A stretch of DNA of 64,000 nt. It comes from Sphingomonas naasensis. Lineage in GTDB: Bacteria; Pseudomonadota; Alphaproteobacteria; Sphingomonadales; Sphingomonadaceae. Position numbers and translations under genes: made by a program. Positions 7,945-16,367 of this stretch are shown one piece after another (the stretch's first letter is position 1; every line of letters starts with the position of its first letter). Below the pieces are notes generated by a model. It was not told the origin of the DNA, did no database searches, and saw only the letters and a list, made by a program, of their open reading frames with translations. The stretch lies in NCBI RefSeq assembly GCF_004792695.1, contig NZ_SRXU01000002.1, positions 62,001 through 126,000 on the forward strand. The letters are read 5' to 3'.

Positions 7945-9228
7945 TCAGCGCGAAGCCCCGACATCGCCCGACGACAACCGGTCCACCTTCGCCGCGCCCC
8001 ATTTCCCGAACTCCGCCCGCGCGATCGCGCGGTTGTGGACTTCGTCGGGACCATCGGCGAGCCGCAGCGTGCGGATCCCGGCCCAGTCGTGCGCCAGCCC
8101 GAAATCGCCCGAGACGCCCGCGCCGCCATGTGCCTGAATCGCGTCGTCGATGATCTGCAGCGCCATGGTCGGCGCCTGCACCTTGATCATCGCGATCTCG
8201 AGCTGCGCCGCCTTGTTGCCGGCCTTGTCCATCATGTCGGCGGCCTTGAGGCAGAGCAGCCGGGTCATCTCGATGTCGATCCGCGCGCGGGCGATGCGCT
8301 GCTCCCACACGCTGTGGTCGGACAGCCGCTTGCCGAACGCGACGCGGCTGACCAGCCGCTTCGCCATCGCCGCGATCGCCTCTTCGGCCACTCCGATCGT
8401 GCGCATGCAATGGTGGATCCGCCCCGGCCCCAGCCGGCCCTGCGCGATCTCGAATCCGCGCCCCTCGCCGAGGAGGACATTCTCCACCGGCACCCGGACA
8501 TTTTCGAGTACCACTTCGCCGTGTCCGTGCGGCGCGTGATCATACCCGAAAACCGAAAGCATCCGTTCGATCGTCACGCCAGGCGCGTCGAGCGGCACCA
8601 GAATCTGGCTCTGCTGGGCATGGCGCGCGGCCTCGGGGCTGGTCTTTCCCATCACGATCGCGACCGCGCAGCGCGGATCGCCGACGCCCGACGACCACCA
8701 TTTCCGCCCGTTGATCACATAATGATCGCCGTCGCGCTCCATCCGCGTCTCGATGTTGGTCGCGTCGGACGAGGCGACCGCCGGCTCGGTCATCAGGAAT
8801 GCCGATCGGATCTCGCCTTCCATCAGCGGCCTGAGCCACTGGTCCTTCTGCGCGCGCGTGCCGTAGCGATGGAGCACTTCCATGTTGCCGGTGTCGGGCG
8901 CCGAGCAATTGAAGCATTCCGACGCCCAGCCGAGCCGCCCCATCTCCTCGGCGCACAGCGCATATTCGAGATTGCTGAGCTGCGTTCCCTCGAATTCGAA
9001 GCTGTCGTCGACATGGGCCTGGCCCGAATGCGGCGGCATGAAGAAGTTCCACAGCCCCGCGGCCTTCGCCCTCGCCTTCACCTCCTCGATCACCGGCAGC
9101 ACCTTCCAGCGATCGCCCTCCTTCTGCTGGGCGCGATAATCGCCGTCGCGCGGGCGAATCTCGCTATCGATGAACGCCTTCACCCGGTCGCGAAACCAGG
9201 TCTCCCGCTCGCTCAGCGTGAAGTCCAT
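7945..9228 (-). CDS. acyl-CoA dehydrogenase, ACAD11-like (427 aa)
   Basis: FAD-dependent acyl-CoA dehydrogenase. The N-terminus has [19 protein letters not shown], the middle domain [18 protein letters not shown] and [10 protein letters not shown], and the C-terminal [19 protein letters not shown], ending in the long-family segment [19 protein letters not shown]. This pattern is characteristic of the dehydrogenase half of ACAD10/ACAD11. The ATG at 9228 has GGAGGGAG 8-10 bases upstream; the earlier in-frame start at 9318 lacks this and would overlap the divergent promoter region. It probably starts an operon with the alcohol dehydrogenase, APH-like kinase and SDR. Confidence 0.92.
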   Translation of the reverse strand: MDFTLSERETWFRDRVKAFIDSEIRPRDGDYRAQQKEGDRWKVLPVIEEVKARAKAAGLWNFFMPPHSGQAHVDDSFEFEGTQLSNLEYALCAEEMGRLGWASECFNCSAPDTGNMEVLHRYGTRAQKDQWLRPLMEGEIRSAFLMTEPAVASSDATNIETRMERDGDHYVINGRKWWSSGVGDPRCAVAIVMGKTSPEAARHAQQSQILVPLDAPGVTIERMLSVFGYDHAPHGHGEVVLENVRVPVENVLLGEGRGFEIAQGRLGPGRIHHCMRTIGVAEEAIAAMAKRLVSRVAFGKRLSDHSVWEQRIARARIDIEMTRLLCLKAADMMDKAGNKAAQLEIAMIKVQAPTMALQIIDDAIQAHGGAGVSGDFGLAHDWAGIRTLRLADGPDEVHNRAIARAEFGKWGAAKVDRLSSGDVGASR

Positions 9229-9270
9229 CGCAGCTCCCTCCAGTCTCGTTGTCCAATCCTGCCTAGAACG

Positions 9271-9286
9271 TACCGGATATTCGGTA
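9271..9286. promoter_or_regulatory. candidate operator palindrome (TetR-type)
   Basis: TACCGGATATTCGGTA is a 16-base palindrome with one mismatched pair, centred between the divergent ACAD11-like gene (start 9228) and the tandem TetR gene (start 9372). Its size, symmetry and position fit a TetR-family operator controlling both directions. Binding is inferred from location only. Confidence 0.5.
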
Positions 9287-9371
9287 AAGGGGCTGGGCGT
9301 AGAGAAAAATCGGGACATGCATCTTCAAAAAACGCTTTGGCTGCGCCACGAATTCGCTAAGCTGAGTTGCA

Positions 9372-10622
9372 ATGAATGCACCGGGGAACATCGAAGGCGG
9401 AGGCACCAAGCGCTTCCAGGCAAAGCGCGACGCGATCCTCGCCGCCGCGGCCGACGCGATCAACGAGCAGAGCGCGAAGGGCATGACCTTCGCCGACGTG
9501 GCGCGCCGCGTCGGGCTCAACACCACGTCGGTCACTTATTATTTCAAGCGCAAGGAAGATCTCGCCGCCGCCGCGTTCGAGCAGACGCTCGAACGGCTCG
9601 ATGCGATGCTCGACGCCGCGCTCGAGGAGCCGACGCCCGAGGCGCGGGTGGCGCGCTATCTCAACATCAACATGGAGCGGCTCGCGCGCATCCGCCGCGG
9701 CGAGGAGCGCGATTTCGCGATCCTCTCCGATCTCCGCGCGATGGAGGAGCCGACCAAGAGCCAGCTGCTCGCCGGCTGGCGCAACGTGTTCCGCAAGACG
9801 CGCAACCTCTGGGGCGCCGGCGCCAACCGCGCCGAGACCGATTTGTTCGGCGCGCGCGCGCACGTGCTGCTCGAGAACACATTCTGGCTCACCGCCTGGC
9901 TGCCGCGCTACGAAGTCGACGAATATCCCCGCGTCGAGGCGCGGCTGATGGACGTGTTCCGCCTCGGCATCGCCGCACCGGGACAGGCGTGGACGCCCGA
10001 ACTGCTCGATCTTGAGCATGAGGAGCCCGAGCCCGGCCGTGAAGCCTTCCTGCTCGCCGCGACGCGGCTGATCAACGAGCTCGGCTATCGCGGCGCCTCG
10101 GTCCAGCGCATCGCCTCCGAGCTCAACGTCACCAAGGGCAGCTTCTACCATCATCTCGACGCCAAGGACGAGCTGGTGATCGCCTGCTACAAGCGCAGCT
10201 TCGACATCATCGCCGACGCCCAGCGCCTCGCCGAGAGCCATGAGGGCAGCCATTGGGAGCGGCTCGAGAGCACCGTCGCGACCTTGCTCGACTATCAATT
10301 CTCCGAGCGCGGGCCGCTGCTGCGCACCACCGCGCTGTCGGGGCTCCCTCCGCGCGTGCGCACGACGATGATCGATCGCTCGAACCGCATCGCGCGGCGC
10401 TTCGCCGGCATGTTGTCCGACGGCATCGCCCAGGGCTCGATCCGCGCGATCGATCCGCTGGTCGCGAGCCAGGCGCTGATGGCGCTGCAGAACGCCGCGT
10501 TCGACATGCGCAAATGGGCGAGCACGATGCCGCGCGAAAAGGCCGTCGCCTTCTACGCCGCGACGCTCGCGTTCGGGCTGTTCGACGACCGGGTTCTGGC
10601 CGCGCAAGTCTCGGCAAGATAA
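9372..10622 (+). CDS. tandem TetR-family regulator (two TetR modules)
   Basis: 416 residues, about twice a normal TetR protein. The first HTH lies at about 19-65 (MTFADVARRVGLNTTSVTYY then FKRKEDL) and a second near 205-255 (SVQRIASELNVTKGSFYHH). Each is followed by a helical ligand-binding-type region. Two DNA-binding heads in one chain resemble a covalent TetR dimer or a fusion of two regulators. It is divergent from the ACAD11-like operon and probably represses it in response to an acyl-CoA or related ligand. The ligand is unknown. Confidence 0.9.
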   Translation: MNAPGNIEGGGTKRFQAKRDAILAAAADAINEQSAKGMTFADVARRVGLNTTSVTYYFKRKEDLAAAAFEQTLERLDAMLDAALEEPTPEARVARYLNINMERLARIRRGEERDFAILSDLRAMEEPTKSQLLAGWRNVFRKTRNLWGAGANRAETDLFGARAHVLLENTFWLTAWLPRYEVDEYPRVEARLMDVFRLGIAAPGQAWTPELLDLEHEEPEPGREAFLLAATRLINELGYRGASVQRIASELNVTKGSFYHHLDAKDELVIACYKRSFDIIADAQRLAESHEGSHWERLESTVATLLDYQFSERGPLLRTTALSGLPPRVRTTMIDRSNRIARRFAGMLSDGIAQGSIRAIDPLVASQALMALQNAAFDMRKWASTMPREKAVAFYAATLAFGLFDDRVLAAQVSAR

Positions 10623-10730
10623 GATAAATAGTCCAAAATGAAATGACTTTATAACCGGTCGGGCGACGCGGGTTCTTCTATATTGGGAGCAGTGCATTTC
10701 GCACATGGCTTTCATTTTGTCGGACATCCC

Positions 10731-12044
10731 ATGACCTGGTTCATCAAGGACGCCCCCATCCGCCTCAAGCTGGTGATCGTGTTCAGCGTGATGTGCGGCC
10801 TGATCGCACTTCCCACCCTCGCCGCGCTCGTCGCGCCGGGCTACGCGCTCGCCGTCGGCGTCGTGGCGCTGCTTGCCGGCATGTTCTGCGGCGCGTGGTT
10901 CCGCAGCGCGATCGCGACGCCTTATGTCACCACCGTCGTCCGCATGGAGGCGCTGGCCGCCTGCGATCTCGAGAGCCCGATCGCGTTCACCGAGTACAAG
11001 GACTGCGTCGGCCGCATGACCAAGGCGATGCTCAGCTTCCGCGACGCGGCGCGCAAGGAGCTCGAGCTCAACGCCGAGGCGCGCAAGCATGCCGGTATCG
11101 TCCGCGGGATGACCGCCAATCTGCGCCGCCTCGCCGAGGGCGATCTCACCGCCGAGATCACCGAGGACTATCCCGGCGACTATGCCGAGCTGCGCAGCAA
11201 CTTCAACGCGGCGCTGGTTTCGCTCCGCACGCTGATCGGCACCGTCAACGACAGCGCCGCGACGATCCGCACCGGCTCGGGCGAGATTGCCCAGGCGTCC
11301 GAGAATCTCGCGCGGCGCACCGAAGCCAATGCCGCCAGCCTCGAGCAGACCTCCGCCGCCGTCGCCCAGATGGACCAGCGGCTCAAGGTCACCGCAGAGG
11401 CTGCGGGGCGCACCGTTGCGCGTGCCGACGGCGCCATCGCCACCGTGTCGGGCGGCCGCACCATCACCGATGAGGCGGTGCAGGCGATGACCCGCGTGTC
11501 GGAGAGCGCCAAGGGCATCGACAGCGTGATCGAGGGGCTCGACAAGATCGCCTTCCAGACCCGCGTTCTCGCGATGAACGCCGCGGTCGAGGCCGGCCGC
11601 GCCGGCGAGGCGGGGCGCGGCTTCGCGGTCGTCGCCGATCTCGTCAGCGCGCTGGCGATGCGTGCCGAAGAGGAAGCCGGCCGGGCCCGCGATCAGCTCA
11701 CCACGACGCAGACCGAGGTCGTCGCCGCGGTCGAGATGGTCCAGAAGGTCGATGGCGCGCTCGCCGACATCTCGAACGACGTCGCCGGGGTCCATGCGCT
11801 GCTCGGCCAGATGGCGTCGGACAATCAGGCCCAGTCGACTGCGATCTCCGAGATCAGCATCGCGATCGCGACGATGGATCAGTCAACCCAGCAGAACGCC
11901 GCGATGGTCGAGGAGACCTCGGCGGCGGCGCGCAATCTGAGCAGCGAAGTCGTGAGCCTCGCCGAGCAGGCCGCGCGCTTCACCGTCTCCGCCGGACGCT
12001 CCGCGCCCCGCCCGGCGCGCGCCGCGGCGCACGTCTACCACTAG
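10731..12044 (+). CDS. methyl-accepting chemotaxis-type protein without periplasmic domain
   Basis: 437 residues from the ATG at 10731. A start upstream (TTG at 10683) is possible, and no strong ribosome binding site decides. Two hydrophobic segments within about residues 13-55 are joined by only a few residues, so there is essentially no periplasmic sensor. Two HAMP-like stretches follow (near 70-110 and 130-165), then an MCP signalling domain with the tip KIAFQTRVLAMNAAVEAGRA and GRGFAVVADLVSALAMRAEE. The C-terminus has STQQNAAMVEETSAAA. The tip departs from the usual QTN and DEVR residues. It probably signals from cytoplasmic or membrane cues. No che genes are nearby. Confidence 0.85.
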   Translation: MTWFIKDAPIRLKLVIVFSVMCGLIALPTLAALVAPGYALAVGVVALLAGMFCGAWFRSAIATPYVTTVVRMEALAACDLESPIAFTEYKDCVGRMTKAMLSFRDAARKELELNAEARKHAGIVRGMTANLRRLAEGDLTAEITEDYPGDYAELRSNFNAALVSLRTLIGTVNDSAATIRTGSGEIAQASENLARRTEANAASLEQTSAAVAQMDQRLKVTAEAAGRTVARADGAIATVSGGRTITDEAVQAMTRVSESAKGIDSVIEGLDKIAFQTRVLAMNAAVEAGRAGEAGRGFAVVADLVSALAMRAEEEAGRARDQLTTTQTEVVAAVEMVQKVDGALADISNDVAGVHALLGQMASDNQAQSTAISEISIAIATMDQSTQQNAAMVEETSAAARNLSSEVVSLAEQAARFTVSAGRSAPRPARAAAHVYH

Positions 12045-12088
12045 GCACCACGCCGCCCGCGCTTCAGCGGGGTGGCGCCGAACGCGAC

Positions 12089-12134
12089 GGAGGGGCCCGG
12101 CCACGAGCGATATCGCTCGCGGCCGGGCCCCTCC
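12089..12134. terminator. long palindrome between convergent genes, probable bidirectional terminator-like hairpin
   Basis: The outer arms GGAGGGGCCCGGCC and GGCCGGGCCCCTCC pair exactly, and the inner GAGCGATATCGCTC is itself a perfect palindrome. The 46-base unit can form a very stable hairpin or cruciform. There is no T tract, so a classical intrinsic terminator is not certain. It lies between the convergent MCP-like and TonB-receptor genes, where it would serve both. Confidence 0.6.
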
Positions 12135-12184
12135 ACCGGCTTCGCCGGCCTCCTCCCCCGCCGAGGCGCGGGAGGATTTAGCGC

Positions 12185-14917
12185 TCAATACCGCGTGCGC
12201 AGCGTCACGCCATAAGTGCGCGGCTCGGCGAGATAGGCCGAGAAGATCTGCCGCCCGCCCGGATATTGCGGATCGGTGAAGGGCGCCCCCACCGAGCCTT
12301 CCTGGAACGGCGAGTTGAACCCGACCTGGGTGTAGTTCTCGTTGAAGATGTTCTGCCCCCAGAACTCGATCGACCAGCGCTGATCGGGTCCGCGGATGCC
12401 GACGCGCGCGTTGAAGATCGCGTAGCTGTCCTGCTCCTTTTGCGGGAACAGATCGGAGCCGGTGTTGTAATCGTCGGTCAGGCGGCTGTCGAAATAGACC
12501 AGCCCGCTCATCCCCGAGCTGCCGATGTCCGGCGTCCACGCGAACGACGCGGTCGCGACGATCTCGGGCGCGTTCGACAGATTGTCGCCCGGCAGCTTGC
12601 GCAGCGCCTGGTCGAGCGGCGCGCCCGAGGCGTTGCCGACCAGCTGGTCACGATATTTGGTCTCGGCATAGGTCAGGCCCAGCCCGACGCGGATGTCGCG
12701 ATGCGGCACCAGCGACGCCTCGAGCTCGACGCCCTGCGAGCGCACGCCATAGGTCACGTCCCCCGAACCGCAGGCCCCGGTGGTCGCCGCGGCGGCGTTG
12801 TAGTTCGCCGCGGTCGAGAACTTGCTCTGGTCGCGGTCGCCGCCGTTCAGGTTCGCCTTGCAGCCGTTGATGTTCTGCACGAGGAAGACCGTGCCGTTGA
12901 ACGTGTTCAGCTGGAAATTGTCGAACTCCTGGCGGAACGCCGCGATGTTGAGGCTGAACGGCCCGGTCGAATATTTGAGGCCGAGCTCGAAGGCGTTGAC
13001 GATCTCGGGATCGAACTGGAGGTTGCCGACCAGCGCCTGCGTCCCCGCCTGGCCGCCGAACGGCAGGATCGGGATCTTGAGCGCCGAACGGTCGAGGTTG
13101 AACCCGCCCGCCTTGTAGCCGCGCGAATAGCTGCCATAGAGCAGCAGATCGTCATTGGGCTTGTACGAGATCACCGCGGTGCCAGTGAATTCGTCTTCCT
13201 TGCGCTCGTCGTTGATCGAGACGCCGTTGAGCTCGGAGGTAGAATTGCCTTGGCACGAGAGGCCGAGGATGCCGTCGATCACCGCGGTCAGCGACGCGAC
13301 CGGACGCAGCGGCAACAGGCTCTGCTGGTTGAGCACGCAGGCGGTGTTGTCGTTGCCGAAGGTGGCGTCGAACTTCTTGCGCTCGTTGGTGTAGCGCAGG
13401 CCCAGGGTCAGATCGAGGCCCTTGGCGACATGGACGATATTGTGGGTGAACAGCGCCCAGTTGCGGCTGTTCTGGTTGTAGCGGTCGAGCGTCGAGCCGC
13501 GATTGTTGATCGCGTCGAGCCCGTCGATCGCCGCATAGATCAGCGGCGTGGCCGCGCCGAACAGCGCCGGACGTGCCGCGAGGCAGCCCGCCGAGGCCGG
13601 CGAGTAGAGCGCGGCGAGGCCGCCGCCCGAGATCAGGCGACAGGTCGCGAACCGGCCATATTGGTTGCCGAAGCGGAGATTGTCGGTGACCGCGAGGTCC
13701 TCGTTGGCGTAATAGCCGCCGACCAGCCAGTCGAGCTTGTCGCCGAACGCGGTGCCCTGCAGCCGCAGCTCCTGGCTGAACGTCTTGAACCCGCGCGACG
13801 AATTGCCGTCGGCGGCGCGGTACAGGATGTCGACATAGCTATAGTCGGTGTCCGAGCCCTGATCGCTCGCATAGTCGCGATAGCCGGTGATCGAGGTGAG
13901 CTTGGCGCCGCCGAAGTCCCAGTCGATCTGCATCGACGCGCCCCAATCCTCGGTCGTGCCGAAATAGCTGCGCCCGGGGGTGACGTAGATGTCGCGGCTA
14001 TAGCCTTCGGTGAAGGCGGCGGCCGGCTGGCCGAGGCCCTGCAGCACGCGGATGATGCTGTTCGAGGCGGAGTTGTTGAGATCGCCGATGAACGGGTTCA
14101 TCTCGCGGTTGAGATAGGTCGCCGCGCAGCAATTCTCGTTGCGCTTGGTATAGTCGCCGATCAGCCGGATGGTCAGGTCGCTCGACGGCTCGAACAGCAG
14201 CTGTCCGCGCACGAAATAGCGGTTGCGGTCGTTGATGTCGCGATCGTTGACGACGTCCTGATAATAGCCGTCGCGGCGCACATAGACGCTGTCCACGCGC
14301 GCGGCGAGGCTGTCGCCCAGCGGCACGTTGATGAAGCCCGCGGCGCGGATCTGGTTGTAATTGCCATAAGTGAACTCGGCGCCGGCGCTGTAGTTCGGCC
14401 CGGGCGCCTTGCTGACAATGTTGATCATGCCCGCCGAGGCGTTGCGCCCGCCCAGCGTGCCCTGCGGCCCGCGCAGCACCTCGATCCGGTCGATCTCGCC
14501 GAGTTCGTTGAGGCCGATGCCCGAGCGCGAGCGATAGACGCCGTCGATGAACACCGCGACCGAGCTCTCGAGCCCGGGATTGTCGCCCACCGTGCCGATG
14601 CCGCGGATGCGCGCCGATCCGTTCGCCTCGCTGCCGGTCGACGAGACGAGCAGCGACGGCGCGACCTGGTTGAGCTGGCGGATGTCGTTGGCGCCCGATT
14701 GCTGGAGCGCCTCGGCGCTGATCGCCGAGACCGCGAGCGGCACGTCGGCGAGAACCTGCGCGCGGCCCTGCGCGGTGATGACGACTTCGTTGGCGCCGTC
14801 GCTCTCGGGCTCGGCGGTCTGGCCGGTGGTTTGCTGGCTGTCCTGCGCATAAGCGGGCGCCGCGAGCGCCATGATCATCGCCGGCGCTGCACAAGCCGAC
14901 AGAAGGCGTAACCGCAT
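12185..14917 (-). CDS. TonB-dependent outer membrane receptor
   Basis: 910 residues with a signal peptide ending at AYAQ. A TonB-box-like EVVITAQGRAQ follows, then a plug domain with DVPLAVSAISAEAL and IEVLRGPQGTLGGRNASAG, and a long beta-barrel ending in an aromatic strand (TYGVTLRTRY). It is of the sphingomonad pesticin/ferric-type group; many such receptors import complex organic compounds. Three consecutive ATGs lie at 14923, 14920 and 14917. GGAG at 14927-14924 is correctly spaced only for 14917. Its place among CoA-ester oxidation genes suggests uptake of the substrate, which is inference. Confidence 0.95.
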   Translation of the reverse strand: MRLRLLSACAAPAMIMALAAPAYAQDSQQTTGQTAEPESDGANEVVITAQGRAQVLADVPLAVSAISAEALQQSGANDIRQLNQVAPSLLVSSTGSEANGSARIRGIGTVGDNPGLESSVAVFIDGVYRSRSGIGLNELGEIDRIEVLRGPQGTLGGRNASAGMINIVSKAPGPNYSAGAEFTYGNYNQIRAAGFINVPLGDSLAARVDSVYVRRDGYYQDVVNDRDINDRNRYFVRGQLLFEPSSDLTIRLIGDYTKRNENCCAATYLNREMNPFIGDLNNSASNSIIRVLQGLGQPAAAFTEGYSRDIYVTPGRSYFGTTEDWGASMQIDWDFGGAKLTSITGYRDYASDQGSDTDYSYVDILYRAADGNSSRGFKTFSQELRLQGTAFGDKLDWLVGGYYANEDLAVTDNLRFGNQYGRFATCRLISGGGLAALYSPASAGCLAARPALFGAATPLIYAAIDGLDAINNRGSTLDRYNQNSRNWALFTHNIVHVAKGLDLTLGLRYTNERKKFDATFGNDNTACVLNQQSLLPLRPVASLTAVIDGILGLSCQGNSTSELNGVSINDERKEDEFTGTAVISYKPNDDLLLYGSYSRGYKAGGFNLDRSALKIPILPFGGQAGTQALVGNLQFDPEIVNAFELGLKYSTGPFSLNIAAFRQEFDNFQLNTFNGTVFLVQNINGCKANLNGGDRDQSKFSTAANYNAAAATTGACGSGDVTYGVRSQGVELEASLVPHRDIRVGLGLTYAETKYRDQLVGNASGAPLDQALRKLPGDNLSNAPEIVATASFAWTPDIGSSGMSGLVYFDSRLTDDYNTGSDLFPQKEQDSYAIFNARVGIRGPDQRWSIEFWGQNIFNENYTQVGFNSPFQEGSVGAPFTDPQYPGGRQIFSAYLAEPRTYGVTLRTRY

Positions 14918-14976
14918 CATCATCTCCTCTCCCACCACGGGCCGGAACACTTGGCGGTTCCATACCCTACCCTCGA

Positions 14977-15005
14977 ATAACAGCCTTTTCCCTAGGGGCC
15001 GTCAA
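14977..15005 (-). promoter_or_regulatory. candidate sigma70-type promoter of the TonB receptor
   Basis: On the minus strand TTGACG (15005-15000) and TGTTAT (14982-14977) are separated by exactly 17 bases. Transcription would begin near 14970, leaving a leader of about 50 bases before the ATG at 14917. This is a motif-based call only. Confidence 0.45.
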
Positions 15006-15086
15006 GCATAACAAACGTTGCAAAGCGGGACTGGACGCGATGTGTTGCCCGTTTGCACCAGTGCGCGGACGCGCGCGCGGCGGCAA

Positions 15087-15107
15087 ACCGGCTTTCGGAA
15101 AGCCGGT
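15087..15107 (-). terminator. hairpin after the short acyl-CoA dehydrogenase gene
   Basis: ACCGGCTTT and AAAGCCGGT form a perfect 9-bp stem around a 3-base loop, about 25 bases beyond the stop at 15132 of the minus-strand dehydrogenase gene. No T run follows, so it may be an RNA-stabilising or factor-assisted end. Confidence 0.4.
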
Positions 15108-15131
15108 GCGCGGGCGCCGCGGGCGCGTCGC

Positions 15132-16205
15132 TCAATAGCCGCCCAGCCGCGCGAAGCGGTCGCGATGCCACGCGGCATTGCCCCACATCGCCTCGAGCAC
15201 GCGCGCGCGCTTGAGCGTGAAGCCGGCATCATGCTCGTCGGTCATGCCGATCCCGCCATGGAGCTGGATCATCTCGCGGCTGACGAGGTGGAGCGTCTCG
15301 CCGGCCACCGCCTTGGCGAGGCTGACGTCCTGCCGGACATCGGCCTTGCCCGAATCGATCGCCTCGAGCGCGTTTTCCACCACCGAGCGCATCAGCTCGA
15401 GCTCGGTGAACAGCTTCGCCATGCGGTGCTGCAGCGCCTGGAACGACGCGAGCACCTGCCCGAACTGGACGCGCGTCTTGAGATAGTCGTTGGTCTGCTC
15501 GAACGCCGCCTCGGCCATGCCGAGCATCTCGGCGCACAGCGCCGCCGCGGCACGGTCAGTCAGCTGGGTGAGCAGCTCGGGTCCGCCGCCTTCGAGCTTC
15601 GCCGCCGGCGCGCCGTCGAAGACGATCTCGGCATGGCTGCGCGCATCGGTGAGCCGGCGCGGGCTGCGCGTCACGCCTGCGTCGCCCGAGACCAGATAGA
15701 GCCCGTCGGTCGCCGCGACGACGAAGAGCTGGGCGCTGTCCCCCTCGGCGACGAATGCCTTGGTACCGCTGAGCCTGCCATTCTCGACGCGCGTCGCGAT
15801 CCGCTCGGGCGCGAAGCGCGGACCTTCGTCGATCGCCAGCGTCGCGACGACCTCGCCCGCGGCGATCCGCGGCAGCCACGCCGCCTGCTGCGCTTCGGAG
15901 CCGCCGAGCAGCAGCGCGCTGGTTGCCGCCGCCGTCGCCGCGAGCGGCGTCGCGGTCAGGGTGCGCCCGAGCTGCTCGAGCACCAGTCCGAGCGAGACAT
16001 AACCCATCCCCGCGCCGCCCTGCGCCTCGGGTATCAGGATCCCCGCCCAGCCCATCTCGGCCTGTGCCTGCCACGCGCCGGCGTCGTAAAATGCGGCCGG
16101 TGCCGCATCGCGCATTTTCCGAAAGGCGCTGACGGGCGATTCATTGTCCGCCCATTCGCGCGCCATGTCGCGCAGCATCGTCTGTTCTTCGCTCAGCACT
16201 GCCAT
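15132..16205 (-). CDS. acyl-CoA dehydrogenase, short type (357 aa)
   Basis: FAD-dependent acyl-CoA dehydrogenase family. It starts LSEEQTMLRDMAREWADN, has SGTKAFVAEGDSAQLF in the beta domain, and a C-terminal QLHGGIGMTDEHDAGF at about 314-329. Like the protein at 322-1425 it ends without the GGTSEIQ segment. It follows a long-type dehydrogenase gene (16368-17588) on the same strand. The pair resembles heteromeric alpha2-beta2 acyl-CoA dehydrogenases where the small subunit lacks part of the active site; assembly is inferred. The ATG at 16205 has GAGAGGAAATCA before it. Confidence 0.9.
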   Translation of the reverse strand: MAVLSEEQTMLRDMAREWADNESPVSAFRKMRDAAPAAFYDAGAWQAQAEMGWAGILIPEAQGGAGMGYVSLGLVLEQLGRTLTATPLAATAAATSALLLGGSEAQQAAWLPRIAAGEVVATLAIDEGPRFAPERIATRVENGRLSGTKAFVAEGDSAQLFVVAATDGLYLVSGDAGVTRSPRRLTDARSHAEIVFDGAPAAKLEGGGPELLTQLTDRAAAALCAEMLGMAEAAFEQTNDYLKTRVQFGQVLASFQALQHRMAKLFTELELMRSVVENALEAIDSGKADVRQDVSLAKAVAGETLHLVSREMIQLHGGIGMTDEHDAGFTLKRARVLEAMWGNAAWHRDRFARLGGY

Positions 16206-16226
16206 TGATTTCCTCTCCGCGCAAAT

Positions 16227-16361
16227 CCCTCTCCCGCCTTCGCGGGAGAGGCAGCGAGACTTGGCAGCTTGCTGCCTAGTCGCAGCGGTGAGGGCCTTCT
16301 TCTTCGGCGCGTCGAAAGAAGAAGGCCCTCACCCAACCCTCTCCCGCGAAAGCGGGAGAGA
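16227..16361 (+). repeat. dispersed palindromic repeat, family R, copy 2
   Basis: Nearly the same 135 bases as 168-300, including CAGCGAGACTTGGCAGCTTG, GTCGCAGCGGTGAGGG, GAAGAAGGCCCTCACCC and the terminal GCGAAAGC hairpins. It again falls between a long and a short acyl-CoA dehydrogenase gene. The gene pair here is on the minus strand while the repeat is in plus orientation, so relative to transcription it is inverted compared with copy 1. Confidence 0.85.
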
Positions 16362-16367
16362 GCTAGA

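Noticed and set aside
7830..8129. minus-strand frame ending in a peptide like SSPRKRGPIS
   Set aside because: This peptide arises from reading the REP-like hairpin (family S) and is a well-known artefact of sphingomonad repeats, not a protein.
12266..14911. 881-residue open frame on the plus strand opposite the TonB receptor
   Set aside because: It is an exact shadow of the receptor gene with repetitive low-complexity composition; no domain is recognisable.
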